From Chrysomallon squamiferum (Eukaryota; Mollusca; Gastropoda; Neomphalida; Peltospiridae): a stretch of 64,000 bases of DNA. Under the pieces are notes generated by a model that saw only the letters and a list, made by a program, of their open reading frames with translations, was not told the DNA's origin and searched no databases. Below, in pieces: positions 1 through 13,700 of this stretch (position 1 is its first letter; each line of letters opens with the position of its first letter). The stretch lies in the NCBI GenBank assembly GCA_012295275.1, contig CM022679.1, positions 20,736,110 to 20,800,109 on the forward strand, read 5' to 3'. A program made the position numbers and the translations under genes.

Positions 1-300
1 CATACATTTACACGTATACATACTTACATACACATCTAAATACAAACATATGCACAAACATACAAACATATCACCTATGCATACCTACCTACATACATGC
101 ATACATACCTTCATTTATACATACAGCTACTTTTAAAAGAGAAAAACATATCATATACTCAGTTAAATGTATACTCTCTACGCAGAAAACAGACAAATAG
201 ACTTACACAAAACATCTGAAACAGCTATCAGTACGTATGTGTACATAACAATCAATATAGTTTGATATGGCTTTCGGTATACTACCAATTCTGACGAACT
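1..300. repeat. CATA/TACA-rich low-complexity DNA
   Basis: Short irregular runs of ACATAC/CATACATA fill the first 130 bases, followed by unremarkable AT-rich sequence. No gene is seen. Confidence 0.5.
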
Positions 301-391
301 ACCTACCTCTCTGTCTGTCTGTCTACCTATCTGTCAGTATTTGGATGCGCGATCCCAGACAGATTGCGTATGTTCGTACGTGTATTTGTTA

Positions 392-571
<180 letters not shown>

Positions 572-581
572 CAAATCTAGA

Positions 582-1015
582 CTAAGATGACATCAAATAT
601 GATTTCTGTATACCAGGACATATAGGTAAAAAACAAGTCTCAATCTTCGACTTCATCGAGAGCCCCACACATGATTTTCCAGTGTGTTTAGGTTTGGGAT
701 TGTCACATTTCCTTTTATAAAACACCTGAGTTCTGCCAGTTTCACATGTCACGCTGCAATCTTCACTTTTCACTGCTGTCCACGACCCCCAGTTTCCATC
801 CACTGCAGATAACAAACACTTAATATAAAGTCAATGTACACGTGTTTGTGATATTCTCAACTAGACCTGTGATACTAATTATCGTCATATTTTACTGTGA
901 TTAATCAGCAAATAAACGAAATAATAATTATTTTAGGAATTCACTTATAAAGCTTTTTTTTTTTTAATTATGTGCACTATTATTTATTTATTTATTTATT
1001 TATTTATTATTATTA

Positions 1016-1061
<46 letters not shown>

Positions 1062-1633
1062 TATTTAGTTTTTTTAATCTTTTTTTCTTTACTTTTTTTT
1101 TTCCTCTCAAAATTTACTTATCTAGTTTTGTATATTTGGTAATGTATATTCGCTCATATTTTTCTCATTTACAGAACAAATTAACTTTAAAAGTTTTCTA
1201 TTACAGTAAATACATATACGAATGCTGTTCTCACCAATGGAACGCTTCAACTTTAAAGGTTTACTGTTGCTACAAGATCCGCAGTATCCGCCACAACGTA
1301 GATCATGTTTCTGTCCCTCGTACGTTACATTGTGGCGATCCATGAAAGCCTTGTAACCATGCACATCCCAGGACACCTGCAACACAGGGTATGAAATTAC
1401 GCACGTGTTTTTACTGTGACTGGTACCTGCAATCTTCAAACTGAAGTCCTAGGCAGTCTGAGGCAAAAACGACAACGACGACAACGATTTTAAAGAAAGA
1501 GGATCGTTGTGATACATCGATTTAATTATATTATACTTTATTAAATAATAATTTGTTTTATATATAACCAAAAAAAAAAAAAAAAAAAAAAAAAGAAATA
1601 AATAAATAAAAAGAAATAAAATTAAATAAATAA

Positions 1634-1706
<73 letters not shown>

Positions 1707-3782
1707 TTCGAATTTGTATGAACGTACCCTAGGATCTATGATAAAGCCAGTATCTCTCAAATCAATGACAAAATATCCTCTTACAGAACAGTTTGGTTTT
1801 CTGCTGTACTGCTCAGAATAACAGTCAGCTGCTGTTCCGTATGGAATTGGAAATCCAGTGACCTCAGCAAACAAGTAGTCAGCCGTGTTTACTATCATAG
1901 TCTGAAAACAAAATAGTCAGTCGTGTTTACTATGATAGTCTGAGAACAAAATAGTAGTCAGTCGTGTACACTATCATAGTCTGAAAACAAAATAGTAGTC
2001 AGTCGTGTACAGTATCATAGTTTGAAAACAAAATAGTAGTCAATATGTTCAGTATCATAGTCTGAAAACAAAATAGTAGTCAGTCGTGTGCACTATCACA
2101 GTCTTAAAGCACGAACACAAAAGTAATAAAATAAATGGTATCTACTAGGAGTCTGAAGACACACATTCATTCAAACACTGAGAGAGACGCGCCTGGTGTC
2201 AGCCCGGTCTCCTGAAATGAATAGCACCGAAATGACAGGGATTTAAAAGTTCCGACTATTCAAAATCGCTGTTCCTACTTCCTGACAAAGAGCATCCGTT
2301 AACGCAGTTAATCTGATTATATTGTCTTAGCGCATGTTTTCATATTGAAGTTGCGCATTTTGTTTATCTTAGGTTATCATATTTCGATATTTAATTAGCG
2401 CTTATTTTGATCTTCGAACTGGATTAAACTGACACTGAGTTAATTTAATCAACAATATTCTGTAAGTATTATGATGGTGACAAAAAAATTCATCCCATCC
2501 CATAACATAGCGATATGTCGAATATCCAAGATCGTCTGACCTTCACTGAAAATATACGTGGTACTGAGCAGCTGTTATTTCGAGGCTACACATTTAGATC
2601 CAGTAAGTCACGAGTACCGGTGTACCGAAACTACATATCTATATTTGTTCCCTACGTTCGAATAACCGGGCCATTACCATTCAAATGCGCTTCGACGTCA
2701 GTTTAATTTAAACTCTATACAATGTACACTGCCTCCTCAGAGAAGTCAGTGTCTGTGCACACTATGTTTACTCACTTCGATATCTACACGTATTTTAGTG
2801 TATGTAGTTGTCCCGGGGGTTGCGGCTTTGGGAGCTTTCCACACGTCACCGGTGCAGTGTTTGTCACGTGTGTCCGGGTAGTTGCCGCCGTTGAAGTAGT
2901 GCAGTGAAAGGTATTCTGAAGGTGACGACTTCATGTTGTGACAGTAAATCTTGACCCACTGACTTCCAAGCGCTGGCGGATACAGAATGTAATCCCCGTC
3001 TTTGACAGTCCCGTCTAGTTCCTTCAGATGAGAGCAGTTTGCAGCTTTCTCACTGTCTGAAATAACAGCAGTAGGTAGTTTTACTTCTCTGTTATTCATT
3101 ATTTATAATAGTTTATGTTTTCGTATTAATTATTATTATTATTATTATTGTTGTTGTTGTTGTTGTTGTTGTTCTGTTATCTTTTCGTTATTTATTTTTT
3201 TGTCATTGTATATATTTATATACTCCTTCCTTTGCACGTCATACCCTCGGCCCCATCACCATTACAATATTTGCTTAATTCATAAGCAGCAAATGAAAAC
3301 ATAACCAGGTAATAGAAAAAAAAGAAAAAAAAGAAGAAAATGGGTATGATAGAGGTATTATTTGGTTAATGTGTTATTTATTCGAATTTGATTTTAAAAT
3401 GTGACAAGAATTTTTTTTTTAATATATTTTTATTTAGTGATTTATTTTTATAAAAAAAAAAAAAATTCTGACTTTATTATTCATATCAACTCTTGCTAGG
3501 TATTCTGTTCCACTTTTTCAAATGTACGTACACTGCAATATTCGAAATTCTGAACGGACAGAAATCGAATGGAATGGGATCGAAACTTCGCGACGATCTG
3601 GAATCGAATCGAATATTCGAAACTTCACAGCGTCCTATTCTAATCCCACATTAACATTTACATACTGAAGCTTATAATGAGATAAATATAGATCTCGTTA
3701 ATAAGAAACATTTACACAAATACAACACACCTGCGTGTTTGACGACACTAAGGAACAATACCAGCCACATCAACATCTTCAT
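582..3782 (-). CDS. Secreted GON-domain plus thrombospondin type-1 repeat protein (5 exons visible)
   Basis: Exons on the minus strand: 3782-3731, 3056-2776, 1901-1728, 1376-1265, and 802 to 614 or 582. All junctions have AG acceptors and GT donors and their phases agree (1, 0, 0, 1). Exon 1 encodes a signal peptide, MKMLMWLVLFLSVVKHA. Exons 2-4 make a full GON domain, recognisable by DGDYILYP, VKIYCHNM, EYLSLHYFNGGNYPDTRD, PIPYGTAADCYS, the DLRDTGF stretch and the terminal CGGYCGSCS. Exon 5 is a TSP1 repeat (GNWGSW, CSVTC, final CFLPICP). GON domains are known at the C-terminus of ADAMTS9/ADAMTS20/GON-1 metalloproteases; no protease is present here. Exon 5 either ends at a stop at 582 (279 aa) or splices at a GT at 613, which gives a symmetric 1-1 phase exon typical of TSP1 modules and would imply more repeats outside the window. 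An extracellular matrix role is inference. Confidence 0.87.
960..1120. repeat. (TTTA)n/(TTA)n microsatellite in the last intron of the GON/TSP1 gene
   Basis: TTTA and TTA units with T-rich flanks lie between the GON exon at 1265-1376 and the TSP1 exon at 802. Confidence 0.8.
1569..1704. repeat. Poly-A and (ATA)n microsatellite in an intron
   Basis: An A-run followed by about 65 bases of (AAT)n. It begins only about 20 bases inside the intron after the GON exon donor at 1727, so length changes act close to a splice site. Confidence 0.85.
1872..2110. repeat. Minisatellite of about 42 bp, about six copies, copying an exon acceptor
   Basis: Units read roughly TAGTCAGTCGTGT..ACTATCATAGTCTGAAAACAAAA on the plus strand. 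The copy nearest the gene overlaps the 3' splice site of the second GON exon (acceptor at 1902-1903). The remaining copies carry the same TTTTGTTTTCAG-type acceptor in the intron upstream of it. Confidence 0.85.
3130..3172. repeat. (TTA)n-(TTG)n microsatellite
   Basis: A short compound trinucleotide repeat in the first intron of the GON/TSP1 gene. The rest of 3100-3700 is AT-rich intron with a patch of CGAAT-type words near 3540-3640 and no exon that I can see. Confidence 0.75.
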
Positions 3783-3915
3783 TTCACTGTTAATTAAAAC
3801 TAGTTCAGTACTTTCATTTCACTGTGAATCAAAAAATAGTTCAGTATCCTCTTTTCACAATTAATTAAAAATAGTTCAGTATCTTCATTTCACTGTCAAT
3901 TAAAAACAGTTCAAT
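3777..3915. repeat. Tandem repeat of about 35 bp, about four copies, over the GON/TSP1 start codon
   Basis: Units contain ATTTCACTGT.AATTAAAAA.TAGTTCAGTA. The first unit includes the start codon (3782-3780, minus strand) and the others extend upstream as 5' flank or UTR. Confidence 0.75.
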
Positions 3916-3919
3916 AAAT

Positions 3920-4880
3920 AGGAATCAATAAGTACAGCATCTCAAATATTCTTTAGTTTTGAAACGTGTTCCTGCAACGACTCAGTTAAAATATACTTAA
4001 TTATATACATTTTCATTCATACATACGTACATACCTATATACGTACAGACACACACACAAACACATAAATACACATGCAGACACATATATACATACGTTC
4101 ATTCATAATTATATACAATCACTTTCACTGTTAATATTCTTAGTGTATATGTATGGCTGTGTGAGTGTTTTTATGTCTGTATGCGTATGTTTTGTGTGTG
4201 TGTGTGTGTTACATTTGTATCTGGGTGTACGTGTTTCGTTGTGTATATCTGTGTGTGTTTATGTGTGTTGTATCCGTGTGTGTAAGTGTATGTATGTCTT
4301 GCAACGTTAAAAGATCATGAATATTTCATTTTTACCTTTTGGAGTTTTGACAAACATAATAAAAACATAAGTTTTCACAAAGTGCACAAAAAAGTGACGT
4401 CACTAACTTAATAATTAGCTAAAATATTCTTTGCAGTAATCCATTAACAATACGAATACAATATTTATACTATACTTCTTGCAAACCACTAAAATATGGT
4501 GTATTTGTGTAAATAAAATAATAGTTACCTAGCACTGTCATCCGTTAAAAAATATATGTATTTAAAAAAGAAATAAATCAAAATAAATAGCCATCGTTAC
4601 AAAATATCTTTTCTGACGTCATTCATGCGACAATGACATAATTAATCCGATGTCGATAATTCATTAAAACGACAAAAGTGTTTAATCTGAAATACCTGAA
4701 AATTATGAAAACAAAACTTCTTTTTATTTCTTTCTTTATTTAATGTTATTGTTGTTGTTAGGTCGGATTAAATAAAAAAACTTGTTGTTGTTACAGTTAG
4801 TAAATACGAGTATAAACTAAAGCAAGAAAAAAAAAAAAAAAAAATTAAAAACAAAAGTAAAAAAAGTAAAAAAAAAGTAA
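3920..4880. other. Intergenic AT-rich DNA
   Basis: Upstream flank of the GON/TSP1 gene. It holds CATACATA words (4010-4100), a (TG)n patch near 4150-4290 and an A-run near 4826-4875. No exon, RNA gene or mobile element was recognised. Confidence 0.5.
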
Positions 4881-4883
4881 ACA

Positions 4884-5885
4884 ATAAACACACCACACGC
4901 ACCATACACTTCACACGCACCACACACAACACACACACCATACGAATTTACACCACACGCACCACACACTCCACACACCATATGCACGACACACACACCA
5001 ACGAACTATACACACACACCACACGCACCACACGCATCGTACACTCCACATGCAGCACACACACCACACGCAGCACACACGCACAACACAGGCACCACAC
5101 ACACCACACGCACCACACATTCACCAGACACACCACACGCATCGTACACTCCACATGCAGCACACACACCACACGCAGCACACACGCACAACACAGGCAC
5201 CACACACACCACACGCACCACACATTCACCAGACACACCACACGCACCACACACCGCACACTCCACACACACCGACATACCATACGCACAGACACACTCA
5301 CACACAAACTCACACACACTCACAGACACACTCACATACATTCACAGCCACTCAGACACACAGTCACACACACACATACTCACTAACACACACACTCACT
5401 CACAAACACACTCACTCAAACGCTCTCATTCACACACACTCTCACTCACACAAAGACATTCACATTCATACACATACACTCACAAACTGACACATACGCA
5501 CACTCTCACATACACACACACTCTCACTCACACACTCATACACACTCTCACACACAGTCTCACAGACACTCTCACACACAGACACACTCACACACACTCT
5601 TACACACACACTCTCACACACAAGACACATACACACTCACAGACACACAGTCACACTCAGAGACACACTAAAACAGACACTAACAATAACAGACTCACAA
5701 ACACACTCACAATCATACACACTCTCACGCACGCACACTCACACACAAACTCTCTCGCACATAGGCACCCGCACGCGCGCACTCTCACACTCATCTTTAC
5801 TCACACACTCACACAAACACATTCACATACACAGTTACACAGACAGAATCACACACCCACTCACATTCTCACACACTCAAATTCT
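4884..5885. repeat. 1-kb CA-rich minisatellite (CACCACACG / CACACTCA)
   Basis: The first half is built from CACCACACGCACCACACA-type words and includes a near-perfect tandem duplication with a period of about 105 bp (5033 and 5138 start equivalent copies). The second half is CACACTCA/CACACAGA repeats. Reading frames rich in Thr-His or Cys-Val open in several phases because of base composition and are not supported as genes. Confidence 0.9.
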
Positions 5886-5904
5886 GCACTTTTTATTCAT
5901 TTGT

Positions 5905-7720
5905 TTTTCAGGAAATTGCTTGTTGTTGTTAAAATAAAAACATCACTAAATAAAATAATTTATTTCTTCTTTTGTATTTTATTAATATTCTGATATTTAT
6001 TAATTATTAAATATTCTGGGAATTTTTAATTAATTGAATTTTGTTTCTTTTAGAATTTTATATGCATTCAATAACATATGTTTCTCTGTATATATCTATG
6101 TGTGTGTGTATTTGTAGACTTATCTACCTTTAGTGACATGTTTTCACGAACACAGATAGAGATAGTTCGCTTATGTGAGATATACGCACTAACCAAAGTA
6201 GAAATTATATCGATTAGACTTATCTCACTTTAGTGATATGTATTCAGGAACACACATTACAGTTATGTCCCTTACTTGAGATGTACTCACTAAGGAAAGT
6301 AAAAATTATATCGATTAGATTTATCTCCCTTTAATGATATGTGTTCACGAACACAGATTAGAGTTAAGTCCCTTACGTGAGATATACTCACTAAAGAAAT
6401 TAAAAATTATATCGATTTTCCAAAATACAGTGTGATACTTTATTTATTTGTTTACTTATTTATTTATTCTATCCTGTCTACTTTACTTGTTGTTTTTACA
6501 ATAAATTATTTTATTTACTGACTTTTTTTATTTTGTCATTTGATAGAATGGGTTTTTAGTTTCCGAATTTATTATTTCTTTTGTATTTTATTAATATTCT
6601 GATATTTATTTATTATTAAATTTTCTGGGAATATTTAATTAATTGAATTTTGTCTCTTTTAGAATTTTATATGCATTGAGTACAAGATGTTTATCTGTAT
6701 ATGTGTTTGTGTGTGTGTGTGTGAGTGTGTGTATTTTTATATGTGTCTATATCTATATATATATAATAAGAAAACTAAAAATCATATCGTTTAGAATTAT
6801 CTCCCTTTAGTGATTTGTGTTCAGAAACACAGATTAGAGTTTGGTCCATTACTTGAGATGTACTCACTAAGGAATGTAAAAATTATATAGATTAGACTTA
6901 CCTCCGTTTAGTGATATGTGTTCACTAACACACATTACAGTTAGGTCCCATACGTGAGATGTACTCACTAAGCAAAGTAAAAACTAAATAGATCAGACTT
7001 ATCTCCCTTTAGTGAAATGTGTTCCCAAACACAGATTAGATTTAGGTCCGTTACTTGAGATGTACTCACTAAGCACAGTAAGAATTATATCGATTAGACT
7101 TATCTGCCTTTAGTGATATCTGTTCACGAACAGAGATTAGAGTTAGGTCCCTTACGTGAGATGTACTCATTAAGGAATCTAAAAATTATATCGATTTTCC
7201 ACAATACAGTATAATACTTTATTTATTTGTTCACTTATTAATTTATTTTATCCGGTCTCCTTTGCTTGTTGTTGTTAAAATAAAACAATAAGTAAATAAA
7301 ATTATTTATTGTGTCATTTGATAGAATGGGTTTTTATTATCAGAATATATTATTTCTTTTTGTATTTTATTAATATTCTGATGTTTATTTATTATTAAAT
7401 TTTCTGACAATTTTTAATTAATTGAATTTTGTTTCTTTTAGAATTTTATATGCATTTAGTACCAGATGTTTCTCTGTATATGTTTGTGTGTGAGTGTGTG
7501 TATTTGTATGTATGTCTATATATCGATTAGACCTATCTCCCTTTAGTGATATGTGTTCACAAACACAGATTAGAGTTAGTTCCATTACTTGAGATGTACT
7601 CACTAAGCACAGTAAGAAATATATCGATTAGACTTATCTCCCTTTACTGATATGTGTTCACGAACAGAGATTAGAGATCGGTCCCTTACGTGAGATGTAC
7701 TCATTTGTTAAAGGAAACTA
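5905..7720 (+). repeat. Left arm: about 105-bp subrepeats in three larger units
   Basis: Three larger units start near 5916, 6487 and 7266. Each has an AT-rich spacer (TTGTTGTTGTTAAAATAAAA ... TTAATTAATTGAATTTTG ... ATATGCATT) followed by two to four subrepeats. Each subrepeat carries TTATCTCCCTTTAGTGATA, then GTTCACGAACACAGATTAGA, then CCCTTACGTGAGATGTACTC. The same spacer and subrepeats reappear reverse-complemented at 18001-19010. Confidence 0.88.
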
Positions 7721-10700
7721 AAAAAATAATAATTCTCATTATTCTGTCATTGATGTCATCATTGTTATTTCTTTTGTTAATAGCTGTATGATTCTCATCA
7801 TCAGTATTATCACTATTACTATTTTCATTATTGATGTAAAAAATTTTACTCTTATTGAAATTAATTTATTTCATTTTATTTTAATAACTTTTTCTAAAGC
7901 AAATACTTTTATTTTTCACTTTTTAGTAACTTGTTCTTTACAAAATGTGCAGGCATTTCTGTTTACCATTTCGGTGATGTCCTTCGACTACACCATTCTT
8001 AAGCAGACGGTGCATGTGTGGATTCTCCTCTTCAGCCTCCTCTTCGGTTTCCTCTTCGGTTTCCTCTTGGTTCTCTTGTTTCCTCTTCTCATCCTGAGAA
8101 AACAAACCGTAGAAATTAATTTATTTCATTTTATTAAAACAAATACAAAATTAATTCCATGACCATTCTTAAGCAGATGGTGTGATTCTCCTCTTACTCT
8201 TTATTCTTTTCAACCGTAGAAATGTCGTTATTTCATTTAACAAACATTAAAACAAATACAAAATTAATTCCATGACTACTAGTGTTACTCTTATTCTTTT
8301 AATCATATTGTTCTTAAATTCTGCTTCATGATGGTGATGATGTTTTTAATTAAATTTACTACTATCACTATCAATATTATTTTTACTAATATTATTACTA
8401 TTAATTTCTTTCATTTTATTTGAATTACTTTTTTCAAGCAAATATTTCTTTTTCCAATTTTTATTAATTTGTTCTTTACGAAATGTACAGACATTTCTGT
8501 TTACCATTTCGGTGATGTCCTTCGACTACACCATTCTTAAGCAGAAGGTGCATGTGTAGATTCTCTTCAGTTTCGTCTTCTCATCCTGGGAAAATAAACC
8601 GTAGAATTGTCTATATTTCTTTTAACAAACATTAGAACAAATACAAATTTAATTTCATCATTACTAATGTTACCGTCATTACTATCATCATCATTATAAT
8701 TATTATTATTCTCTTTGATAATGATGATGATGATGTTGATGTCATCAATGTTATTGCTCGTTAACTGTATGATTGTCATCATCAGTATTATCACTATTAC
8801 TATTTTATTTTGATTACTATTATTAAATTTAATATATTTCATTTGATTTTTATTACCTTTTCTAAAGCAAATAATTTAGTTTTTCACTTTTTATTAACTT
8901 GTTCTTTACAAAATATACAGGCATTTCTGTTTACCATTTCGGTGATGTCCTTCGCCTACACCATTCTTAAGCAGAAGGTGCATGTGTAGACATCAATATG
9001 TCTACGTTAAAATGGATACATGCCAACTGAAATGGCAGAAATCCGAGGAAAATGAAAAACCCATTCCTGGCTTCATCTGTGGATTCTGGTATTCATTTTC
9101 CTCTTGTGCTACTGGGAAAACAAACCGTAGGAATGTCAGTATTTCATTTTTCAAACTTTAAATCAAATAAAGAATTAATTCCGTCATTGCTAGTGTTACC
9201 CTTTTTATTATCATCATAATATATCACATATTCTCTTTGATGATGAAGATGTTCCTGATAATGTTGTTGTAGTTGTTGTTTTTATTGTTATTCTCATTAT
9301 TATTCTCATTTTCAGTACTGCCATTATTGTTTTTACTATTGTTGTTGTTGTTACTATAACTTTATTTTATTTTGTTTTATCTCATCTCACTCCCTTTAAT
9401 TACTTTTTATGAAGCCAATACTTTTCTTTTTTATTAAGCTTTTTCAAAAAATGTACAGGCATTTCTCTTTACCATTCAGATGATGTCTCTCTCCTGCAGC
9501 ACTCTTTCACCTTCTTCACCTGTGAGATCTACGGATTATAAAGCAGAACATGCATGTGTAGACATCAGTATTAAGAGTCTGATGCCTACGTTAAAATAAA
9601 TACACGCCCACCCAAATGCCGGCAAACCCCCAAAAATTAAAAACCTATTCCTGATTTCAGCTGTGTATTCCTGTCTTCATTTTCCTCTTCTCATCCTGTG
9701 AAAACAAATCTAAAAATGTCAGAAGTTCATATAACAAGCATTAAAACAAATACAAAATTAATTCCATGACTACTAGTATTACACTTATTGTTTTAATCAT
9801 ATTGTTATTAAATTCTCATTCATGATAGTGATGTTTTTAAATTTAATAATCACTACTATCACTATCAATATTAGTTTTATTAATATTATCACTATTAATT
9901 TCTTTCATTTAATTTTAATTAGCTTTTTAAAGCAAATATTTCTTTTTTCACTTTTTACTAATTTGTTCTTTACAAAATGTACAGGCATTTCTGTTTACCA
10001 TTTCGGTGATGTCCTTCGACTGCACCATTCTTAAGCAGAAGGTGCATGTGTAGATTCTCCTCTTCAGTTTCGTCTTCTCATCCTCAGAAAACAAACCGTA
10101 GAAATTTTATTATTTCATTTAACAAACTTTAAAACAAATACAAACTTAATTCCATCATCATTAGTGTTACCATCATTACTATCATCATCATGATAATTCT
10201 CACTAATCTCTTCAATCTGATGATGGACTTCAGGTTGATGTCATGATTGTTATTGCTCTTGCGAACTTCATTATTACCATCATCAGTATTATCACTATTA
10301 CAATTTTGATTATTATTGTAAAAATTATTACTATTATTAAAATTAATTTATCTCATTTTATTTTAATTACTTTTTTTCAAGCAAATATTTTTATTTTTCA
10401 GTTTTTATAAACTTGTTCTTTACAAAATGTACAAGCATTTCTGTCTACCATTTCTGTGATGTCCTTCGCTTACACCATTCTTAAGCAGAAGGTGCATGTG
10501 CAGATTTTCCTCTCCTGTTTCTTCTTCTAATCCTGAAGGCATTTCTGTTTATCATTTCGGTGATGTCCTTTGCCCACGCCATTCTTAAGCAGAAGGTGCA
10601 TGTGTAGATTCTGCTCTTCGGTTTACTCTTCTCATCCGGAGAAAAAACGTAGAAATGTCATTATTTCATTTAACAAATATTAAAACAAATACAAAATTAA

Positions 10701-13700
10701 TTCCATGACTACTAGTGTTACTCTTATTGTTTAAATCATATTGTTCTTAAATTCTGCTTCATGATGGTGATAATGTTTTTAATTAAATTTACTACTATCA
10801 CTATCAATATTATTTTTACTAATATTATTACTATTAATTTCTTTCATTTTATTTGAATTACTTTTTTCAAGCAAATATTTCTTTTTCCAATTTTTATTAA
10901 TTTGTTCTTTACGAAATGTACAGACATTTCTGTTTACCATTTCGGTGATGTCCTTCAACTACACCATTCTTAAGCAGAAGGTGCATGTGTAGATTCTTCT
11001 CTTCAGCTTCCTCTTCTCATCCTGAGAAAACAAGCCGTAAAAATGTCTATATTTCATTTCACAAACATTAAAACAAATACAAATTTAATTCCATCAGTAA
11101 TAGTGTTACCTTCATTACTATCATCATCATGATAATTCTTAACATTCTCTTTGATAATGATGATGATGACGTTGATGTCATCGTTGTTATTACTCTGTTA
11201 ACTTTATGATTGTCATCATCAGTATTCTCACTACTACTATTTCATTTTTATTCTAAACATTTTACTCCCATTAAAATTTATTTATTTCATTTTATTTTAA
11301 TACTTTTTCTACCATTTCGATGATGTCCTTCGACTACACCATTCTTAACCAGAAGGTGCATATGTTGATTCTCCTCTTCTGTTCCCTCTTCAGAAGGCAT
11401 TTCTGTTTTCCATTTCGGTGATGTCCTTCGACTACACCATTCTTAAGCAGATGGTGCCTGTGTGGATTCTCCTCTTCGGTTTCGTCTTCTGATCCTGAGT
11501 AAAGAAACTGTAGAAATGTCATTATTTCCTTTAACTAACATTAAAACAAATACAAAATTAATTCCATCTGTACTAGTGTTACTCTCATTACTACCATTAT
11601 CATAATAATTCTCATTATTCTCTTTGATAGTGACGATGATGACATTGATGTCATCATTGTTATTTCTCTTGTTAATAGCTGTATGATTCTCATCATCAGT
11701 ATTATCACTATTACTATTTTGATTATTGATGTAAAAAATTTTACTCTTCTTGAAATTAATTTATTTCATTTTATTTTAATAACTTTTTCTAAAGGAAATA
11801 CTTTTATTATTCAATTTTTAGTAACTTGTTCTTTACAAAATGTGCAGGCATTTCTGTTTACCATTTCGGTGATGTCCTTCGACTGCACCATTCTTAAGGA
11901 GACGGTGCATGTGTGGATTCTCCTCATCAGCCTCCTCTTGGGTTTCCTCTTCTCATCCTGAGAAAACAAACCGTAGAAATGTCGTTATTTCATTTAACAA
12001 ATATTAAAACAAATACAAAATTAATTCCATGACTGCTAGTGTTACTCTTATTCTTTTAATCATATTGTTCTTAAATTCTGCTTCATGATGGTGATGATGT
12101 TTTTAATTAAATTTACTACTATCACTATCAATATTATTTTTACTAATATTATTACTATTAATTTCTTTCATTTTATTTGAATTACGTTTTTCAAGCAAAT
12201 ATTTCTTTTTCCAATTTTTATTAATTTGTTCTTTACGAAATGTACAGACATTTCTGTTTTCCATTTCGGTGATGTCCTTCGACTACACCATTCTTAAGCA
12301 GATGGTGCCTGTGTGGATTCTCCTCTTCGGTTTCGTCTTCTGATCCTGAGTAAAGAAACTGTAGAAATGTCATTATTTCCTTTAACTAACATTAAAACAA
12401 ATACAAAATTAATTCCATCTGTACTAGTGTTACTCTCATTACTACCATTATCATAATAATTCTCATTATTCTCTTTGATAGTGACGATGATGACATTGAT
12501 GTCATCATTGTTATTTCTCTTGTTAATAGCTGTATGATTCTCATCATCAGTATTATCACTATTACTATTTTGATTATTGATAAAAAAAATTGTACTCTTA
12601 TTGAAATTAATTTATTTCATTTTATTTTAATAACTTTTTCTAAAGCAAATACTTTTATTTTTCAATTTTTAGTAACTTGTTCTTTACAAAATGTGCAGGC
12701 ATTTCTGTTTACCATTTCGGTGATGTCCTTCGACTACACCATTCTTAAGCAGACGGTGCATGTGTGGATTCTCCTCTTCAGCCTGTGGATTCTCCTCTTC
12801 AGCCTCCCTCTTCGGTTTCCTCTTCGGGTTCCTCTTGGGTTTCCTCTTCTCATCCTGAGAAAACAAACCGTAGAAATGTCGTTATTTCATTTAACAAATA
12901 TAAAACAAATACAAAATTAATTCCATGACTGCTAGTGTTACTCTTATTCTTTTAATCATATTGTTCTTAAATTCTGCTTCATGATGGTGATGATGTTTGA
13001 TGATCATTTTTTTTAATTAAATTTACTACTATCAATTATCACTATCATTATTATCAATATTATTTTTACTAATATTATTACTATTAATTTCTTTCATTTT
13101 ATTTGAATTATGTTTTTCAAGCAAATATTTCTTTTTCCAATTTTTATTAATTTGTTCTTTACGAAATGTACAGACATTTCTGTTTACCATTTCGGTGATG
13201 TCCTTCGACTACACCATTCTTAAGCAGAAGGTGCATGTGTAGATTCTTCTCTTCAGCTTCCTCTTCTCATCCTGAGAAAACAAGCCGTAAAATGTCTATA
13301 TTTCATTTCACAAACATTAAAACAAATAAACAAATTTAATTATGATGGTGTTTTTTTATTTTTCATCATCATCATATAATCATTAATTCATTAACAAATA
13401 CAAATTTAATTCCGTCATTAATAGTGTTACCTTCATTACTATCATCATCATGATAATTCTTAACATTCTATTTGATAATGATGATGATGACGTTGATGTC
13501 ATCGTTGTTATTGCTCTGTTAACTGTATGATTGTCATCATCAGTATTCTATTACTATTTCATTTTTATTCTAAACATTTTACTCCCATGAAAATTAATTT
13601 ATTTCATTTTATTTTAATACTTTTTCTACCATTTCGATGATGTCCTTCGACTACACCATTCTTAACCAGAAGGTGCATATGTTGATTCTCCTCTTCTGTT

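Noticed and set aside
3541-3640. CGAATCGAATATTCG-rich patch considered as a mobile-element end
   Set aside because: No inverted partner, target duplication or second clear copy could be found.
4911-5490. Overlapping Cys/Val-rich and Thr/His-rich frames resembling cysteine-rich proteins
   Set aside because: Open in several phases of a CACCACACG minisatellite, with no splice signals or recognisable domain.
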